Assembly: GCF_051912845.1 (NCBI RefSeq)
Contig: NZ_JBNCBU010000001.1
Location: 2,046,001 to 2,110,000, forward strand
Direction: 5' to 3'
Source of the DNA: Tsuneonella sediminis
GTDB taxonomy: Bacteria; Pseudomonadota; Alphaproteobacteria; Sphingomonadales; Sphingomonadaceae
Length of the DNA: 64,000 nucleotides
Positions 34,313 to 44,790 of the stretch are shown here, piece after piece (position 1 is the stretch's first letter; each line of letters opens with the position of its first letter). Made by a program: the position numbers and the translations under genes. The notes under the pieces were generated by a model. The model searched no databases and was not told the origin of the DNA. It saw only the letters and a program-made list of their open reading frames with translations.

Positions 34313-37300
34313 CTAACGGGTCGCGAGGATCGGCTTCGCTCCGTCGCCTACGATGACGAACGCGGCCCAGTAGAATGGATGGGACGTGTCGGGATCATCC
34401 ATGAGACCCTGCTGCGCCTTGTCGAGCGCCTGGGCCAGCGGAACGTCGGGACCAGCGTCGAGAAGCCCGCTTATCAGGCGCTTGGTCGCGTCGAAATCGT
34501 CCGGCACGGGCCAATGGCTTGCAAGGACGGTCCGCGCACCGGCACCCACGAATGCCCGTACCAGCCCGTCCAAAGCGTAGTTGCCGCCGGTCGTGACGCC
34601 GGCTTCGCGCGAGGCGCTTACCGTGGCCATGCCAGCCGTATCGCACGCGGAGAGGATGACGAGGTTCGCATCCAGATTGAGATCGAAGATCTCGCGGAAG
34701 CTCAGGAGTCCATCCGAACCTGAATCGCCGAACGAAGTAACGAGGGCCGGGCGCGCCGGACAGCCCCGGCGCGGCGCGGACACGAGACCGTGCGTCGCGA
34801 AGTGGACGATCTTGTACTGGTCCAGAGTCTTGTCGCTCAGCAGCTTGCTGTCGGTGAATTGCTCTCCGGTGCGTACCTCGCTCGCACCGCTCGTCAGGCG
34901 AGTTTGCGCGAAAAACAACTCGTCGGGCGCGATCGGCCGCTGCCAGACCGCCAGCGGCCAGTCGCACTCGCTTGCTACGACGCCGATCGGGCGCTCCTGC
35001 GGCAAGGCATTGCTACCCAGGCCGAGATAATTGCGCGGCGCCCTCGACGGCTCGAGCGCGCGAATGTCGAGGAAGCCCCGCGGGCTCACCGCGATCGAAA
35101 CCTTCCGCCCGCGCCCGAGCCAGTCGACGCCCGTAAAATCGAACTCGTCCGCGCGGGGGTTCTTCATCCGCTCCTTGTAGGCGGTGACCCCCTTGTCCGC
35201 GGTCACCAGCACGTTCGGCGGCAGTTGCAGCATGGGACCGTCGGGCTCGAAAATGAGGTGGTCCAGCGACTGGACCTCGGCATCGACCTGTCCGAACAGC
35301 TTCACGTACAGCTTGCGCGCGGCTTCGACATCGAACGGAAGGTTGATCGTCTGGCCGCCCAGGACGGTCACCACGCTGTCGCGGATCGTCTGGACTTCCT
35401 TCTCGAGGTCGCTGACTTGCCCGTCGAGGGGCAGGACACGCGCGCCAGCCGAGGTGACCATCAGCCCGTAGAGGTCCTGACCGACCACGATGAGCTTGTA
35501 GTACCCTTCGCCGGCCTTCAGCCCCTTCTGGAGATCGGTGAGTTCGAGCGACTGCGGGGCAAGCGCGCGGTACCTCGGAAATGCCGACAGCTGCGATGTC
35601 AGCGCGGCCTGTTCCTGCCGGAAAGCGGCAAGCATGGCCTCGGCACCCCGCAGTCTCTCGGTGTCCTCCGCGGTGGGTTCTTCGATGGCCTGAAGGCGTG
35701 CGATTTCCACTTCCTGCCGGGCGATTTCGCGCCCGCGCCTGATGGCGAGCCGGAAGAGCGACGCCGCCTCGTCGTTGCCGTCGGACAATTGGCGGGCGAG
35801 GACCGCCTGGGTCTGCGCGACGCCCGGCCGCTCGAGCACCTGGGAAGCGCTGAACGTGGCCGCTGCCGCGTCGGCATCGCCCGCACGCGCCAGCAGCTTG
35901 AAGTACGGCCCCAGCAGCGAGCGCAGCGTCGGCCCGACGTCAGGGACCCCGGGAGCTGCCTTCACCACGTCTTCGTAAAGCCTTCGCGCCCCGGCAACGT
36001 CTCCGCTGCGGCTCAGGAACGAGGCCTTGCGCGCCCTTGCCGCCAGCAGGGCAGGGGAATTGGGATAGGAGTTGCCGATCGCGGCAACGGCGTTGTCGAA
36101 CGCACTTCGCGCGTCTTCAAGGCGGCCCTGCGCCTCGGCGATCAGGGCGAGTTCCATCTGGATTTCGGAACGCAGGAACCCGGTCGAAACGACACGGCCG
36201 TCGCGCACTGCGTCGATCGCTTTCGCCGCTTCCTCGAACAGGCCCGTCGCCCTGTCGAGGTCGCCCAGCTGCCGGTGCGCGATGCCGGCGAGCAGTTTCG
36301 ATTGCCCGTCGAGAACTTCGGCTCGCTCCTGCTCGGTCAGGCCGGGATCGAGGCCGCCGAGCCTCTGCAGGGCCAGGTTCTCGCGATTGATCTGGTCCGA
36401 CAGGCTGAGATTGATCACGCCCGCGCGAAGCGCCTCTTCCAGTGCCTCGTCGCTGACGGGAGGGACCGGCTCGCTGAGAGCGGACAGCGCATCGGCCGAG
36501 CGGCCCTGGTTGAGCATGTCGATCGCGCGGTAGTTGCGCAGCAGTCGTTGGCCCACCCCGTCGCCGCGCGGGACGGCCCCCGTCGCCTGGTCGAACATCC
36601 GGCGCGCGCCTTCGAAGTTGCCCAAGTTCGACAGCTGCAGCCCCTGGTTGAGCAGCGATTCGGCATGCCGGCGCGGATTGTCGCGATTGCGCGCGGCGGC
36701 GGCTTCGAAAAACTCCGCGGATTCGGCAAACCGGCCGCCATTGTTGCGCGTGTACCCTTCTTCCACCGCGTCGGCTGCCTCCAGCAGGCCCGCCTGCACG
36801 CGCGCAAAAGCCGCGGGATCGCTGACCTCGGTCGAGGCGACGCGAATTTCGCCCGGCTGGGGCGCGTCCCTGACGATCGAGGCCAGTGCGAGCCGCAAGG
36901 CCGGGTCGTAGCCGGCAAGGCCCTCGGCCAAGTAGGCCGTACCCGCCCGTTCGATGGCATAGCGGCGATAATCGACCTTGGCGGCCTCGTCGCGGCAGGT
37001 GACCATCTCGACAGGGCCGAGTCCCTCGATCTCCGTGCGGGCGACCTGCCCGCAATCGAGGGACGGCAGCCCGGGTCCATTGGGCTCGCGGAGCAACGCC
37101 ACTGTCCGCCGGACCGCGAGCACGTTGCCGACAGAGCCGGCGGCATCGCGGCAACTCAGCCGGTACGCCCGGTCGAACATCCCGCCGATGCGCGGATCGG
37201 ATGGCGCGTTCTGGGCGGTGCAGGCGACCCCCGAGGTCCCGACGCGGAACGAATTGCGGACAGACAGCGGAGTGTTGGACTGGCCCATCACGGGGGTGGC

Positions 37301-37354
37301 AAGCGCAATCGCAATGGCTCCCGCCGAGGCCGCGGCGAAGATACGATCGATCAT
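34313..37354 (-). CDS. Secreted TPR-CHAT domain protein, putative caspase-like protease
   Basis: 1013 residues. N-terminal signal peptide (AAASAGAIAIALATPVMGQ) predicts export. The middle (about 180-560) is a run of helical TPR-like repeats, for example GRFAESAEFFEAAAARNRDN and QLGDLDRATGLFEEAAKAID. A coiled helical stretch lies at about 570-620, and the C-terminal CHAT domain begins near 730. The catalytic dyad is visible as His855 (HFATHG) and Cys904 (ILSACDTA). CHAT is a caspase/separase-clan peptidase fold. The ATG overlaps the adhesin stop (ATGA), so it is translationally coupled to the TpsA adhesin. Processing or release of that adhesin is an inference from coupling; a wider periplasmic role is possible. 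Confidence 0.88.
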   Translation of the reverse strand: MIDRIFAAASAGAIAIALATPVMGQSNTPLSVRNSFRVGTSGVACTAQNAPSDPRIGGMFDRAYRLSCRDAAGSVGNVLAVRRTVALLREPNGPGLPSLDCGQVARTEIEGLGPVEMVTCRDEAAKVDYRRYAIERAGTAYLAEGLAGYDPALRLALASIVRDAPQPGEIRVASTEVSDPAAFARVQAGLLEAADAVEEGYTRNNGGRFAESAEFFEAAAARNRDNPRRHAESLLNQGLQLSNLGNFEGARRMFDQATGAVPRGDGVGQRLLRNYRAIDMLNQGRSADALSALSEPVPPVSDEALEEALRAGVINLSLSDQINRENLALQRLGGLDPGLTEQERAEVLDGQSKLLAGIAHRQLGDLDRATGLFEEAAKAIDAVRDGRVVSTGFLRSEIQMELALIAEAQGRLEDARSAFDNAVAAIGNSYPNSPALLAARARKASFLSRSGDVAGARRLYEDVVKAAPGVPDVGPTLRSLLGPYFKLLARAGDADAAAATFSASQVLERPGVAQTQAVLARQLSDGNDEAASLFRLAIRRGREIARQEVEIARLQAIEEPTAEDTERLRGAEAMLAAFRQEQAALTSQLSAFPRYRALAPQSLELTDLQKGLKAGEGYYKLIVVGQDLYGLMVTSAGARVLPLDGQVSDLEKEVQTIRDSVVTVLGGQTINLPFDVEAARKLYVKLFGQVDAEVQSLDHLIFEPDGPMLQLPPNVLVTADKGVTAYKERMKNPRADEFDFTGVDWLGRGRKVSIAVSPRGFLDIRALEPSRAPRNYLGLGSNALPQERPIGVVASECDWPLAVWQRPIAPDELFFAQTRLTSGASEVRTGEQFTDSKLLSDKTLDQYKIVHFATHGLVSAPRRGCPARPALVTSFGDSGSDGLLSFREIFDLNLDANLVILSACDTAGMATVSASREAGVTTGGNYALDGLVRAFVGAGARTVLASHWPVPDDFDATKRLISGLLDAGPDVPLAQALDKAQQGLMDDPDTSHPFYWAAFVIVGDGAKPILATR

Positions 37355-40300
37355 GGATTGTCTCCGGCCGGGGTGTCTTCGGGCACTGCGGAACCCAGCA
37401 GCGCAGGGTTACCCGCTCCGGCGACCGGTTCGACGACATTGACGACCGGGTTGAGGTCCCGCGTGTTGATGAGCGGGGAAGGGGGGGCGATCGGGGCCGA
37501 TGCCGCGGCGCTCTCGCTTTCTTCCTCCTGCTCCTGGCCAGCATCTTCGTTTTCGCCCGAACCGTCGCCGGACGACCCGGATTCCGCAGTCGGCGGCGCC
37601 ACCGGCGCCGGTGCAAGCGGCGTCGCCTGGACCACCGTGATCGTGCTCGCGATCGATGCGACCGGGTCTCTCGTCCCGGTGGTGCACGCCCCGGTCGTGA
37701 AGACGCACCCGTTGAGCTGGCTGTTGCTGCTGAAACCGGCGAACTGCTCGCTGTCGGGGGTGGGGTCGGCCTGTACGAGCGCGAAAGCGGCCGCCCCGGA
37801 CACGGTGCCGGTACTGGTCTGGAACTGCCCGTTGATAACGATCTGCGCACCTCCCGACGGCGGCGTGCCGGCAACGGTCACCTCGCTGTTTTCGAAGGTG
37901 GTCAGGAAACCCGCCGGAACCTGCGCGGTGCCGGTGTTCTGGATGTAGAAGGTGTCGGTCGGGAAGATCTCGAGTCCGGCGGCGTTCAGCACGCCTTCGG
38001 GTCGGGCAACCGCCAGCGGCCGATTGATATCGGCGATCACGCCCTGGTAGCGGGGATCGGCCCGCAGTCGCGTGAGGATTTCTTCGCTCGCGACATGGAT
38101 GTTGTTCGCTTCGATGAACACGATCCCACCGAGGCCGCCCGAGGGGTCGGCTAGCCGGACCGAGCCCCCGGTCGCCTCGATTTCGACCGTCCCGGACAAG
38201 AGGCCGAGCGCCGTCGATGCGGCAAAATCGGTCGCGTTGATTGCCCCCGAGACACGAAGAATACCCGCGGGCGTCTCGGTCTCGCGGTTTCCGGTGGCCA
38301 GGATCAGCGTGCCCCCGGCCCCGTAGAGCTGGCTGCCCGTGACCGTCAGGTTGCCGATGGTCATGTCGGTCGCCTGTGCGGTGTCGGCACCGACGATCAC
38401 GATCTCGCCCCCCCGGATCCGGGCGAACTCTGCATTGTCGAGGACGTAACCCGCCGGGGACCCAAGGCCGTCGCCGATGAACATGCCCGCCGCGTTCGTC
38501 GTGGCAAGTTCGATTACGCCAGACGACGACAGCGCATCCAGCGATCCGGCGGAGGTGATCGCGATATCGCCCGAAACGACCGTGATGCCGGGAGATCGCC
38601 AGGCGCCCCCAACGGTCGCCAAGCCGCCGAAGGACAGGTCGATGAAGCTGGAGGCAGAAATCCCCTGCGCGCTCAATGCGCCCGTTCCGGCACCCCACAG
38701 GCTGTTTGCCTGGATTGCTCCGCCGAAGCTCGCCGACCCGCCGATGGCGATCGGCACTGCGCTGAAGATCGGCAGCATGCCGTTCGCGCCGCGGAACGGC
38801 TGGAACACGTTGTTCACCGAGCCCGCCGCCGATGCGTTGCCGAAATAGACAGCACCGCCCGGTGCAGTGATCGAGCCGGTCGTCAGACTGCCGCCTGCCA
38901 GCAACAGCACGTCGCGGCCCGCTAGGTTGCCGGTCGTGATGGCGCCCGAGGTCTGGATTCCGAGGTCACGAAGCGCGCTCACGGCGCCCGCCGATACCGG
39001 ACCCGACCCGCCGGCGATGGCCACCTTGTATTGCGCGCCCGGTGCGGTGCTGGGATTGGCAATCCCGGCCTGGGCGGACCCGTTTATCGTCACTCCGTTC
39101 GCCGCGGCGATGAACACCGAATCGCCGGCGTTGAGGTTGTCGGTGCTCACGGCGCCCGCAGTGGAGCGCAGGTCGATCGAACCCGAAGCCGTCGTGCTGA
39201 GGACCCGCAGGCCTGCATCGCCGCTGAGCTGGACCGAGGTCGCCCCGATGGTGTTGGTCTGGAACAGGCCGGTCGATGCACCTCGCAGGATGCCGGTCAG
39301 GATCTGGCCCGATATCGTTACCGGACCTCCCACCGGGACCGGCTGCGACGCGAGGATCGGCGCCGGATCGAACCCGCCGCCGACGGTGCCGCCAAGCGCC
39401 TCCATCGAATTGCTGGCGATATATATCTGGCCTGCGCCGGAAGTCGTGATCGAGCCCGTCGTCAGCGACGTGCCGGGCAGCGCGAGGAACAGCTGCGATG
39501 CGTTTACGTCGCCAACCGCGATAGCGCCGGGCGACGAGACGCCGATCGCAGTCGCGGCGGACAGGTTTCCGGCCGTTATGCCGACCTGCGAGCGCAGGCC
39601 GATACGGTAGCCGTCCACAGGGGATGAAACCGGGTTTACGAGGCCCGCGGACACCGCCCCGGTGACGAGCGCTCCTCCGGCGTCGACGAAGACGCTGTCG
39701 CCCGACGTCAGGGCGCCGGTGGTGATTGCCCCACCCGCCGTAAGGTCGATCGTCTGGCCGGAAACGATCGCTCCGGTGGCCAGCGACGAACCCGCGTCGA
39801 GGGTGACGCCCGCGCCTGTCAGCGCATCGGTCGTGATCGAACCTGCCGCGAGCAGTTCGATGTCGCCGTCGGTGGCGATGCTGCCGGTCAGCACCGAACC
39901 GTCGAGATCGAGCAGGAACCCTCCGGGGAACGCGAAGTTCGCATAGGCCAGGAAGTCGAGCCCCGTCGCGATCGACGGCAAGCTTCCGACGGTAAACGTG
40001 CCGAGGGTTGCGGGGCGCGTCGCGGGAAGGACGAAGTTGCCCGCATGGAGCGTCAGGGCCCCGGTGTTCACGGCAGAATTGTCGAGCGACACCAGCATCT
40101 GCCCGGGCGTCGAGATGCTCAGCCCGCTCGCGATGTTCACCGTCGATTGTGAGGCCAGCAAGTTGAACGGCTGGGCCGTCACCGTCACGGGCGCGAGGAC
40201 GGGAACGCCGGTCGTCGTATCGAGAACCTGGAGAACCGTCGTCGAGGCGTTCGGTGCCGAGTCTCCGGTCGTCGTCAGCGAGATGCTGTTCACGTTGACG

Positions 40301-43300
40301 TCGGATTGGCGGATGAACAATCCGCCCTCGGTGCCGCCCCCTGCCGAGTAGAAGGAAAGCCCGTCGACCGATCCCGTGCCGCCGAAGCCGTGGGCGCTGA
40401 AGACGATGTTGCCCGCGGTCAGGGACCCGCGTTCGGTGCGGTTGAACCGCTGCGTCACGGTGACACCGAGATCGCCGGCATACCCGTCGCCCCCGGCGCC
40501 GGCCGTTGTACCAAAGCCGCCGTCTCCGCCGAAGCCTGACCCGTCGAAGATGAAATCGCCGAACGTCACGGGAGAGCCGCGGACGAGCAAGCCGGCGAAG
40601 CCGCCGTAGCCCAAGCCCCCGTTGCCCCCGTTGCCCACCGTCGTTCCCGATCCGCCGTCGCCGCCCGCGCCGCCGAACCCGCGCGCCACCGCATTGACCA
40701 CTCCGAAAGTCGCTGAGCCGGTGTTGCTGGGGGTGTCAACGCCGCTGGCGGTCCCGATGTTCATGCCGCCGCCGAAGCCGCGCCCGCCCGTGCCGCCGTT
40801 CGCGCCCGGCGCGGTTGTACCCCCGCTGCCGCCGGCACCTCCAAAACCGCCAAAGCCGTCGGCGAGAACGGTCGTGGTGCCATTGACCTCCAGTACCCCG
40901 CGCCCGGCATTGCCGAGGGCAAAGGCAAAACCGCCGTAGGCATCGCCGCCGACCCCGCCGGCCTGGCCGGAAAGGCCTTCGCCGCCGAAACCACCCGAAG
41001 CGCTGACGTCGATGACGAGGTCACCGACCGAAACCCGGCTCGGTCCGTTGACGCTTTGCGCTTCGATGCCCGCGGTGCCGGAAAAGGCCGTGCCCCCTCT
41101 GCCGCCGCCGGGCTGGGTCGCGTTGCCGCCAAATGTTGCGGCACTGAAGACCGCCGTTCCAGCGACGTCGATCGTTCCGTTGAACGATCCGATCAGCGCC
41201 CGCGGGGTGCGGAAAGGCCGCACGCTGATGGCATCACCGCCGTTGACGCCGTCGCCGCCTGTCGCGTCCGCTTCCAGCTCGAGGAAGCCGCCGACATCGA
41301 TGTCACCGCCGTTGACGAACATCCATGCGCGGCCCGAGCCGGCGGTCCCGCCGTTGCCGGTCCCGAAGGCCGAGCCCCCGTTCGAGCTGGCCTCGATTAT
41401 GACGTCCTGGAGCGAAATGGTGCCGCGCAGGCCGGTTCCGTTGTTGTCGCCGGCGAACACTTGCGCAAAACCGCTGCCCGCGTTGCCGCCGTTACCGCCG
41501 TCCCGGCCGTCGCCCCCGGAGATGTCTCCGTCAAGAGCGGTGAAGCCGGTCACCGTGAGGCTGCCGTTGTTCACCCCGATGAAGGCGTTATGTGCGTTGG
41601 GATCGGGGTTGGCAAAACCGTGCCCGCCGTTCACCCCGTCGCCGCCCACCGCGTTGCCGTCGACCTCCAGATCGCCGTTGAGGGTCACGTTTCCGTTGTT
41701 GACGATGACCCGCGCCGATCCCGCGGTGCCCGATCCCCCGTCGCCCGTCCCGGAAGCGAACCCTCCGAATGCGTCGACGTTGACGACGAGGAATTCCGAT
41801 GCGGTTGCATTGAGCGTCGCACCGTTGGTCGCGAATATCTGCGCGGCCCCGCCGATCCCCGCGCCGCCGTTGCCCCCGGTCCCGACGCCGGTGCCGCCAA
41901 GGCCGTCCGCGCGGACCTCGATATTCGTGAAGTCGAGCGTGGTCGAGCCGCCGGTCGCCTCGAGGGTGGCGAACCCGCCCTGGCCGCTGCCTCCATTGCC
42001 GTCGGTGCCCTCATCCGGCGTTCCGCCGTCCCCGCTGGCGTCTACCTGCAACGAACCTCCGCGGATCGCTCCGCCGCGCATCTGCAGCCGCGCAGTGCCG
42101 CCGGTGCCGTTGCCGGCTTGTCCCACCTGACCGCCACCACCCACGCCGCGCGCCTGAACGATGAGAGAGGATGCGTCGATCGTGCCGTTGTCGAGGAACA
42201 GCTGCGCCGTGCCCGCGGTGGCATTACCGCCGATGGTCCCGGCAAACCCGGCGCTGTTGCCTCCGAAACTGTTGGCACTGACCTGAAGCAGAGGCGCAGT
42301 GGACTGCGGGTCGACCGTGATCGTTCCGCCATTGAGGACAGCAATGGTGGCGCTGCCGCCCGTCGCGTTTCCGCCGATGCCTCCGTTTCCTCCCGCATTC
42401 TGGGAGAAAACGAGAGTCTGGCCGGTCGCGTTGAAGGTGGCGTTGTCCACCGTCAGGTCCGCCGAGCCGCCGCTCGCATCGCCGCCCCGCCCGGCGTCCG
42501 TGCCATTGCCGCCCACCGCGCCCGGTCCTCCGCCAGGAAGCGCAGTCGTGAGGATGCCGCCATTGCGGACCGTTACGTTGCGAATGCCCCCGAAAGCATT
42601 GCCGCCGTTGACGACACCGCTGGGGGGCTCGACCGAGAAGGGGACGCCTCCGCCTTGAGCGAAGGAGCTGGGGAGGAGGTCCGCCGACGTCATGGTCGCG
42701 TTGTCGACCGTGATGAAAATGCTGCCACCGGTGGCCGTACCGCCGGTCGTGCCGCCGACCGTGGCGGTGCCGCCCGTCGCCCGTGCGATGATCCGGATAA
42801 GGCCGAAGCTGCCGGTCGTCGCCGGGCCGTTCAGAACGGCACCGTTCAGCACGTCGATGGTGGCGGTGCCCCCGGTTGCCGCACCGCCCGTCGCATCGCC
42901 GCCGCCACTGGTCCAGCCGCCGAACGCCTCGGCCGACAGAAAGTCGAGGTCGCCGAAGTTGCCCTGCCCGGTGACATTGCCGTTGGCGACGGAGATCGTG
43001 GATCCGGCGTCGCTTGCGAATATGCGGGCGGTGCCGCCAAACCCGGCACCGGCTCCGCTCCCCGAATCGGCGCCGCCGACGCCATCGGCGGCGACATTCA
43101 GCTCGTCGGTCGAGAAGCTTCCGCCGCCGTTTACCGAGAGTATCGCCGTTCCGCCGGTCCCCGTTCCCCCCGAACCACCGGCGCCATTGCTCGACCCGGC
43201 GATCCCGTAGGCGTGCACGCGGGTGACGCCCCCGACCGCGACAGTGCCGCCTGACGCGGTTACGCTGGCATTGCCGCCCGTCGCGCTGCCGCTGAAGTCG

Positions 43301-44790
43301 GTGAACGCACTTGCACCCACGAAGGCGCTTCCGCCGACGGCAATCGATCCCCCGGAACTCGCCGCGATCCTAGCCGACCCAGTGGTCACTGCCGCACCCG
43401 GCGCGCTTGCCGCCTGGTTGTTTTCGACGATCACATCCCCGCCGACGGTGATTGCCCCGCCTGCGTCCGCGTCAACCGCGGCGAAGTTGGTGACCGAAAA
43501 GCCGCTTGCGGGCGCCGCGATCTTGGGATCGAGCGCCTCGGCCAAGAGGGTTCCCGCGACGTTGATCTCGCTGCCGGCGCCCGAGGCACGAACCTGCACG
43601 CCGTTGAAGTTGGGATCGGAGGATCCCTGCGCCCCCGCCGCCGAGAGGTTCGAGGCGAAGTTGATTACCTCGCCCCCATTGGCGAAGACGAAGGTGTTCG
43701 AGGTCGCCTTGGCCGTGACGGCGGACGTGAAGTCCTGCGAACCGGTGATGGCGATCGACGCCTGTCCGCTGCCCCCGCCTGCCGAAGGCGCGAAGGACGG
43801 TTCACCGGCAAGGACGTCGTAACCGGCAGACAGAACGACGGCGTTGCCGTCCACGTCGGCGGCATCGGCAATATCGAAGCCGAGCGAACTGCCCGCGCCG
43901 ATCGCCATGGTGATCGCGTCGTTCTTGGGGACCGCGACCATGTAGATGCGGCTTGCATTTCCGATGTCGCCGGCCGGTCCGGTCGTGGTGCCGGTGTGGG
44001 ACAGCGTCGTGCCCGTCCCGCTGGTGCCCGACGTGACCTGGATGTCGAACAGGCCGTCGGTCCGAAGCGTGATGGTCGCGGCGTCTGCGCTGACGAGCGC
44101 CGACACCCGCTTGCCGTCGATCGCGCCGCCCTGGTTGATCACCGGCGCAACGATGGCGAGATAACTGCCGAGGCCGGGTGCAGTCCCGGTAATCTGCGCA
44201 CCCGGCTGGATGGTTACCGCCGATCCAGGGCGGACGGCGCCGTTGAACTGCACGAATTCGCCCCCGGCGCCGGACTGTTCGAACACGCCGCCGACGACCG
44301 CGGGATCGATGCTGGTCAGGCCGAGATTGCCGACGTTGAACACGGCGCTGGAGCCGATGATGATCCCGCCGGGAGTGTAGAAATAGACCGTGCCGCCCGG
44401 AACGTTCGACTGAAGCTGAAGCTGCGAGATGACCGTGCCGTTGAACTGGATCGGACGGCTCGGGTCGGTCGGCAGGATGCGGTTGAGCACTGAAAAGTCG
44501 GCCGTCGACTGGAAGGTCGCTGTCGTGCCGGCGGGCTGGAAAATGATCGGGACGCCAGGATTGGTCGTGTCGAGGCCGGGGAAGACCGTCCAGTTGATGA
44601 CGGCATCGGAAGAAGTGATATCGACCGTCGTCGTCCCCGTTCCGGTGGAGATCGACCCGCTTCCCGACGAGAAGGTGCCGTTGCCCTGGAACGACTGCGC
44701 CCGGCCTTCGGTCGCGCCGGCGACGAGGCCGATCGCGAGCGCGAACGTGGAACAGTAGGCGAGCGCGCTGCGGCTGCGATCCTTGCGCAT
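37351..44790 (-). CDS. Giant TpsA-type filamentous haemagglutinin-like adhesin
   Basis: 2479 residues. Signal peptide cleaved near residue 31 (ATEGRAQ). The TPS secretion domain follows (about 32-290); TPGGIIIG at 139-146 stands where FHA-type proteins carry NPNGIIFG. Residues about 380-1500 are Gly/Asn-rich repeats of the type GGxGxGGxAxxxxxNGxxL, and about 1500-2250 are beta-helix repeats such as TGSITTSGAG. Near 2400-2430 there is an acidic Glu/Gly/Ser linker, then a compact tail with EPVAGAGNPALLGS (2454-2467). Exported through Sec and then the upstream TpsB pore to the cell surface. Stop/start overlaps join it to both neighbours. The cargo function (adhesion, biofilm) is inferred from family. 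Confidence 0.9.
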   Translation of the reverse strand: MRKDRSRSALAYCSTFALAIGLVAGATEGRAQSFQGNGTFSSGSGSISTGTGTTTVDITSSDAVINWTVFPGLDTTNPGVPIIFQPAGTTATFQSTADFSVLNRILPTDPSRPIQFNGTVISQLQLQSNVPGGTVYFYTPGGIIIGSSAVFNVGNLGLTSIDPAVVGGVFEQSGAGGEFVQFNGAVRPGSAVTIQPGAQITGTAPGLGSYLAIVAPVINQGGAIDGKRVSALVSADAATITLRTDGLFDIQVTSGTSGTGTTLSHTGTTTGPAGDIGNASRIYMVAVPKNDAITMAIGAGSSLGFDIADAADVDGNAVVLSAGYDVLAGEPSFAPSAGGGSGQASIAITGSQDFTSAVTAKATSNTFVFANGGEVINFASNLSAAGAQGSSDPNFNGVQVRASGAGSEINVAGTLLAEALDPKIAAPASGFSVTNFAAVDADAGGAITVGGDVIVENNQAASAPGAAVTTGSARIAASSGGSIAVGGSAFVGASAFTDFSGSATGGNASVTASGGTVAVGGVTRVHAYGIAGSSNGAGGSGGTGTGGTAILSVNGGGSFSTDELNVAADGVGGADSGSGAGAGFGGTARIFASDAGSTISVANGNVTGQGNFGDLDFLSAEAFGGWTSGGGDATGGAATGGTATIDVLNGAVLNGPATTGSFGLIRIIARATGGTATVGGTTGGTATGGSIFITVDNATMTSADLLPSSFAQGGGVPFSVEPPSGVVNGGNAFGGIRNVTVRNGGILTTALPGGGPGAVGGNGTDAGRGGDASGGSADLTVDNATFNATGQTLVFSQNAGGNGGIGGNATGGSATIAVLNGGTITVDPQSTAPLLQVSANSFGGNSAGFAGTIGGNATAGTAQLFLDNGTIDASSLIVQARGVGGGGQVGQAGNGTGGTARLQMRGGAIRGGSLQVDASGDGGTPDEGTDGNGGSGQGGFATLEATGGSTTLDFTNIEVRADGLGGTGVGTGGNGGAGIGGAAQIFATNGATLNATASEFLVVNVDAFGGFASGTGDGGSGTAGSARVIVNNGNVTLNGDLEVDGNAVGGDGVNGGHGFANPDPNAHNAFIGVNNGSLTVTGFTALDGDISGGDGRDGGNGGNAGSGFAQVFAGDNNGTGLRGTISLQDVIIEASSNGGSAFGTGNGGTAGSGRAWMFVNGGDIDVGGFLELEADATGGDGVNGGDAISVRPFRTPRALIGSFNGTIDVAGTAVFSAATFGGNATQPGGGRGGTAFSGTAGIEAQSVNGPSRVSVGDLVIDVSASGGFGGEGLSGQAGGVGGDAYGGFAFALGNAGRGVLEVNGTTTVLADGFGGFGGAGGSGGTTAPGANGGTGGRGFGGGMNIGTASGVDTPSNTGSATFGVVNAVARGFGGAGGDGGSGTTVGNGGNGGLGYGGFAGLLVRGSPVTFGDFIFDGSGFGGDGGFGTTAGAGGDGYAGDLGVTVTQRFNRTERGSLTAGNIVFSAHGFGGTGSVDGLSFYSAGGGTEGGLFIRQSDVNVNSISLTTTGDSAPNASTTVLQVLDTTTGVPVLAPVTVTAQPFNLLASQSTVNIASGLSISTPGQMLVSLDNSAVNTGALTLHAGNFVLPATRPATLGTFTVGSLPSIATGLDFLAYANFAFPGGFLLDLDGSVLTGSIATDGDIELLAAGSITTDALTGAGVTLDAGSSLATGAIVSGQTIDLTAGGAITTGALTSGDSVFVDAGGALVTGAVSAGLVNPVSSPVDGYRIGLRSQVGITAGNLSAATAIGVSSPGAIAVGDVNASQLFLALPGTSLTTGSITTSGAGQIYIASNSMEALGGTVGGGFDPAPILASQPVPVGGPVTISGQILTGILRGASTGLFQTNTIGATSVQLSGDAGLRVLSTTASGSIDLRSTAGAVSTDNLNAGDSVFIAAANGVTINGSAQAGIANPSTAPGAQYKVAIAGGSGPVSAGAVSALRDLGIQTSGAITTGNLAGRDVLLLAGGSLTTGSITAPGGAVYFGNASAAGSVNNVFQPFRGANGMLPIFSAVPIAIGGSASFGGAIQANSLWGAGTGALSAQGISASSFIDLSFGGLATVGGAWRSPGITVVSGDIAITSAGSLDALSSSGVIELATTNAAGMFIGDGLGSPAGYVLDNAEFARIRGGEIVIVGADTAQATDMTIGNLTVTGSQLYGAGGTLILATGNRETETPAGILRVSGAINATDFAASTALGLLSGTVEIEATGGSVRLADPSGGLGGIVFIEANNIHVASEEILTRLRADPRYQGVIADINRPLAVARPEGVLNAAGLEIFPTDTFYIQNTGTAQVPAGFLTTFENSEVTVAGTPPSGGAQIVINGQFQTSTGTVSGAAAFALVQADPTPDSEQFAGFSSNSQLNGCVFTTGACTTGTRDPVASIASTITVVQATPLAPAPVAPPTAESGSSGDGSGENEDAGQEQEEESESAAASAPIAPPSPLINTRDLNPVVNVVEPVAGAGNPALLGSAVPEDTPAGDNP

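Noticed and set aside
34790..37948. Plus-strand open frame of about 1050 codons opposite the CHAT gene
   Set aside because: Very Arg/Asp-rich, no motifs or ribosome site; it is the complement of a clearly coding GC-rich gene.
40400..43200. Repeats that at first look like a CRISPR or minisatellite array
   Set aside because: Period and spacing vary and the frame stays open; they encode the adhesin's glycine-rich repeats.
41056..43254. Long plus-strand frame within the adhesin gene
   Set aside because: Arises from the repetitive Gly-rich codons on the other strand; sequence is Arg/Ala/Val noise.
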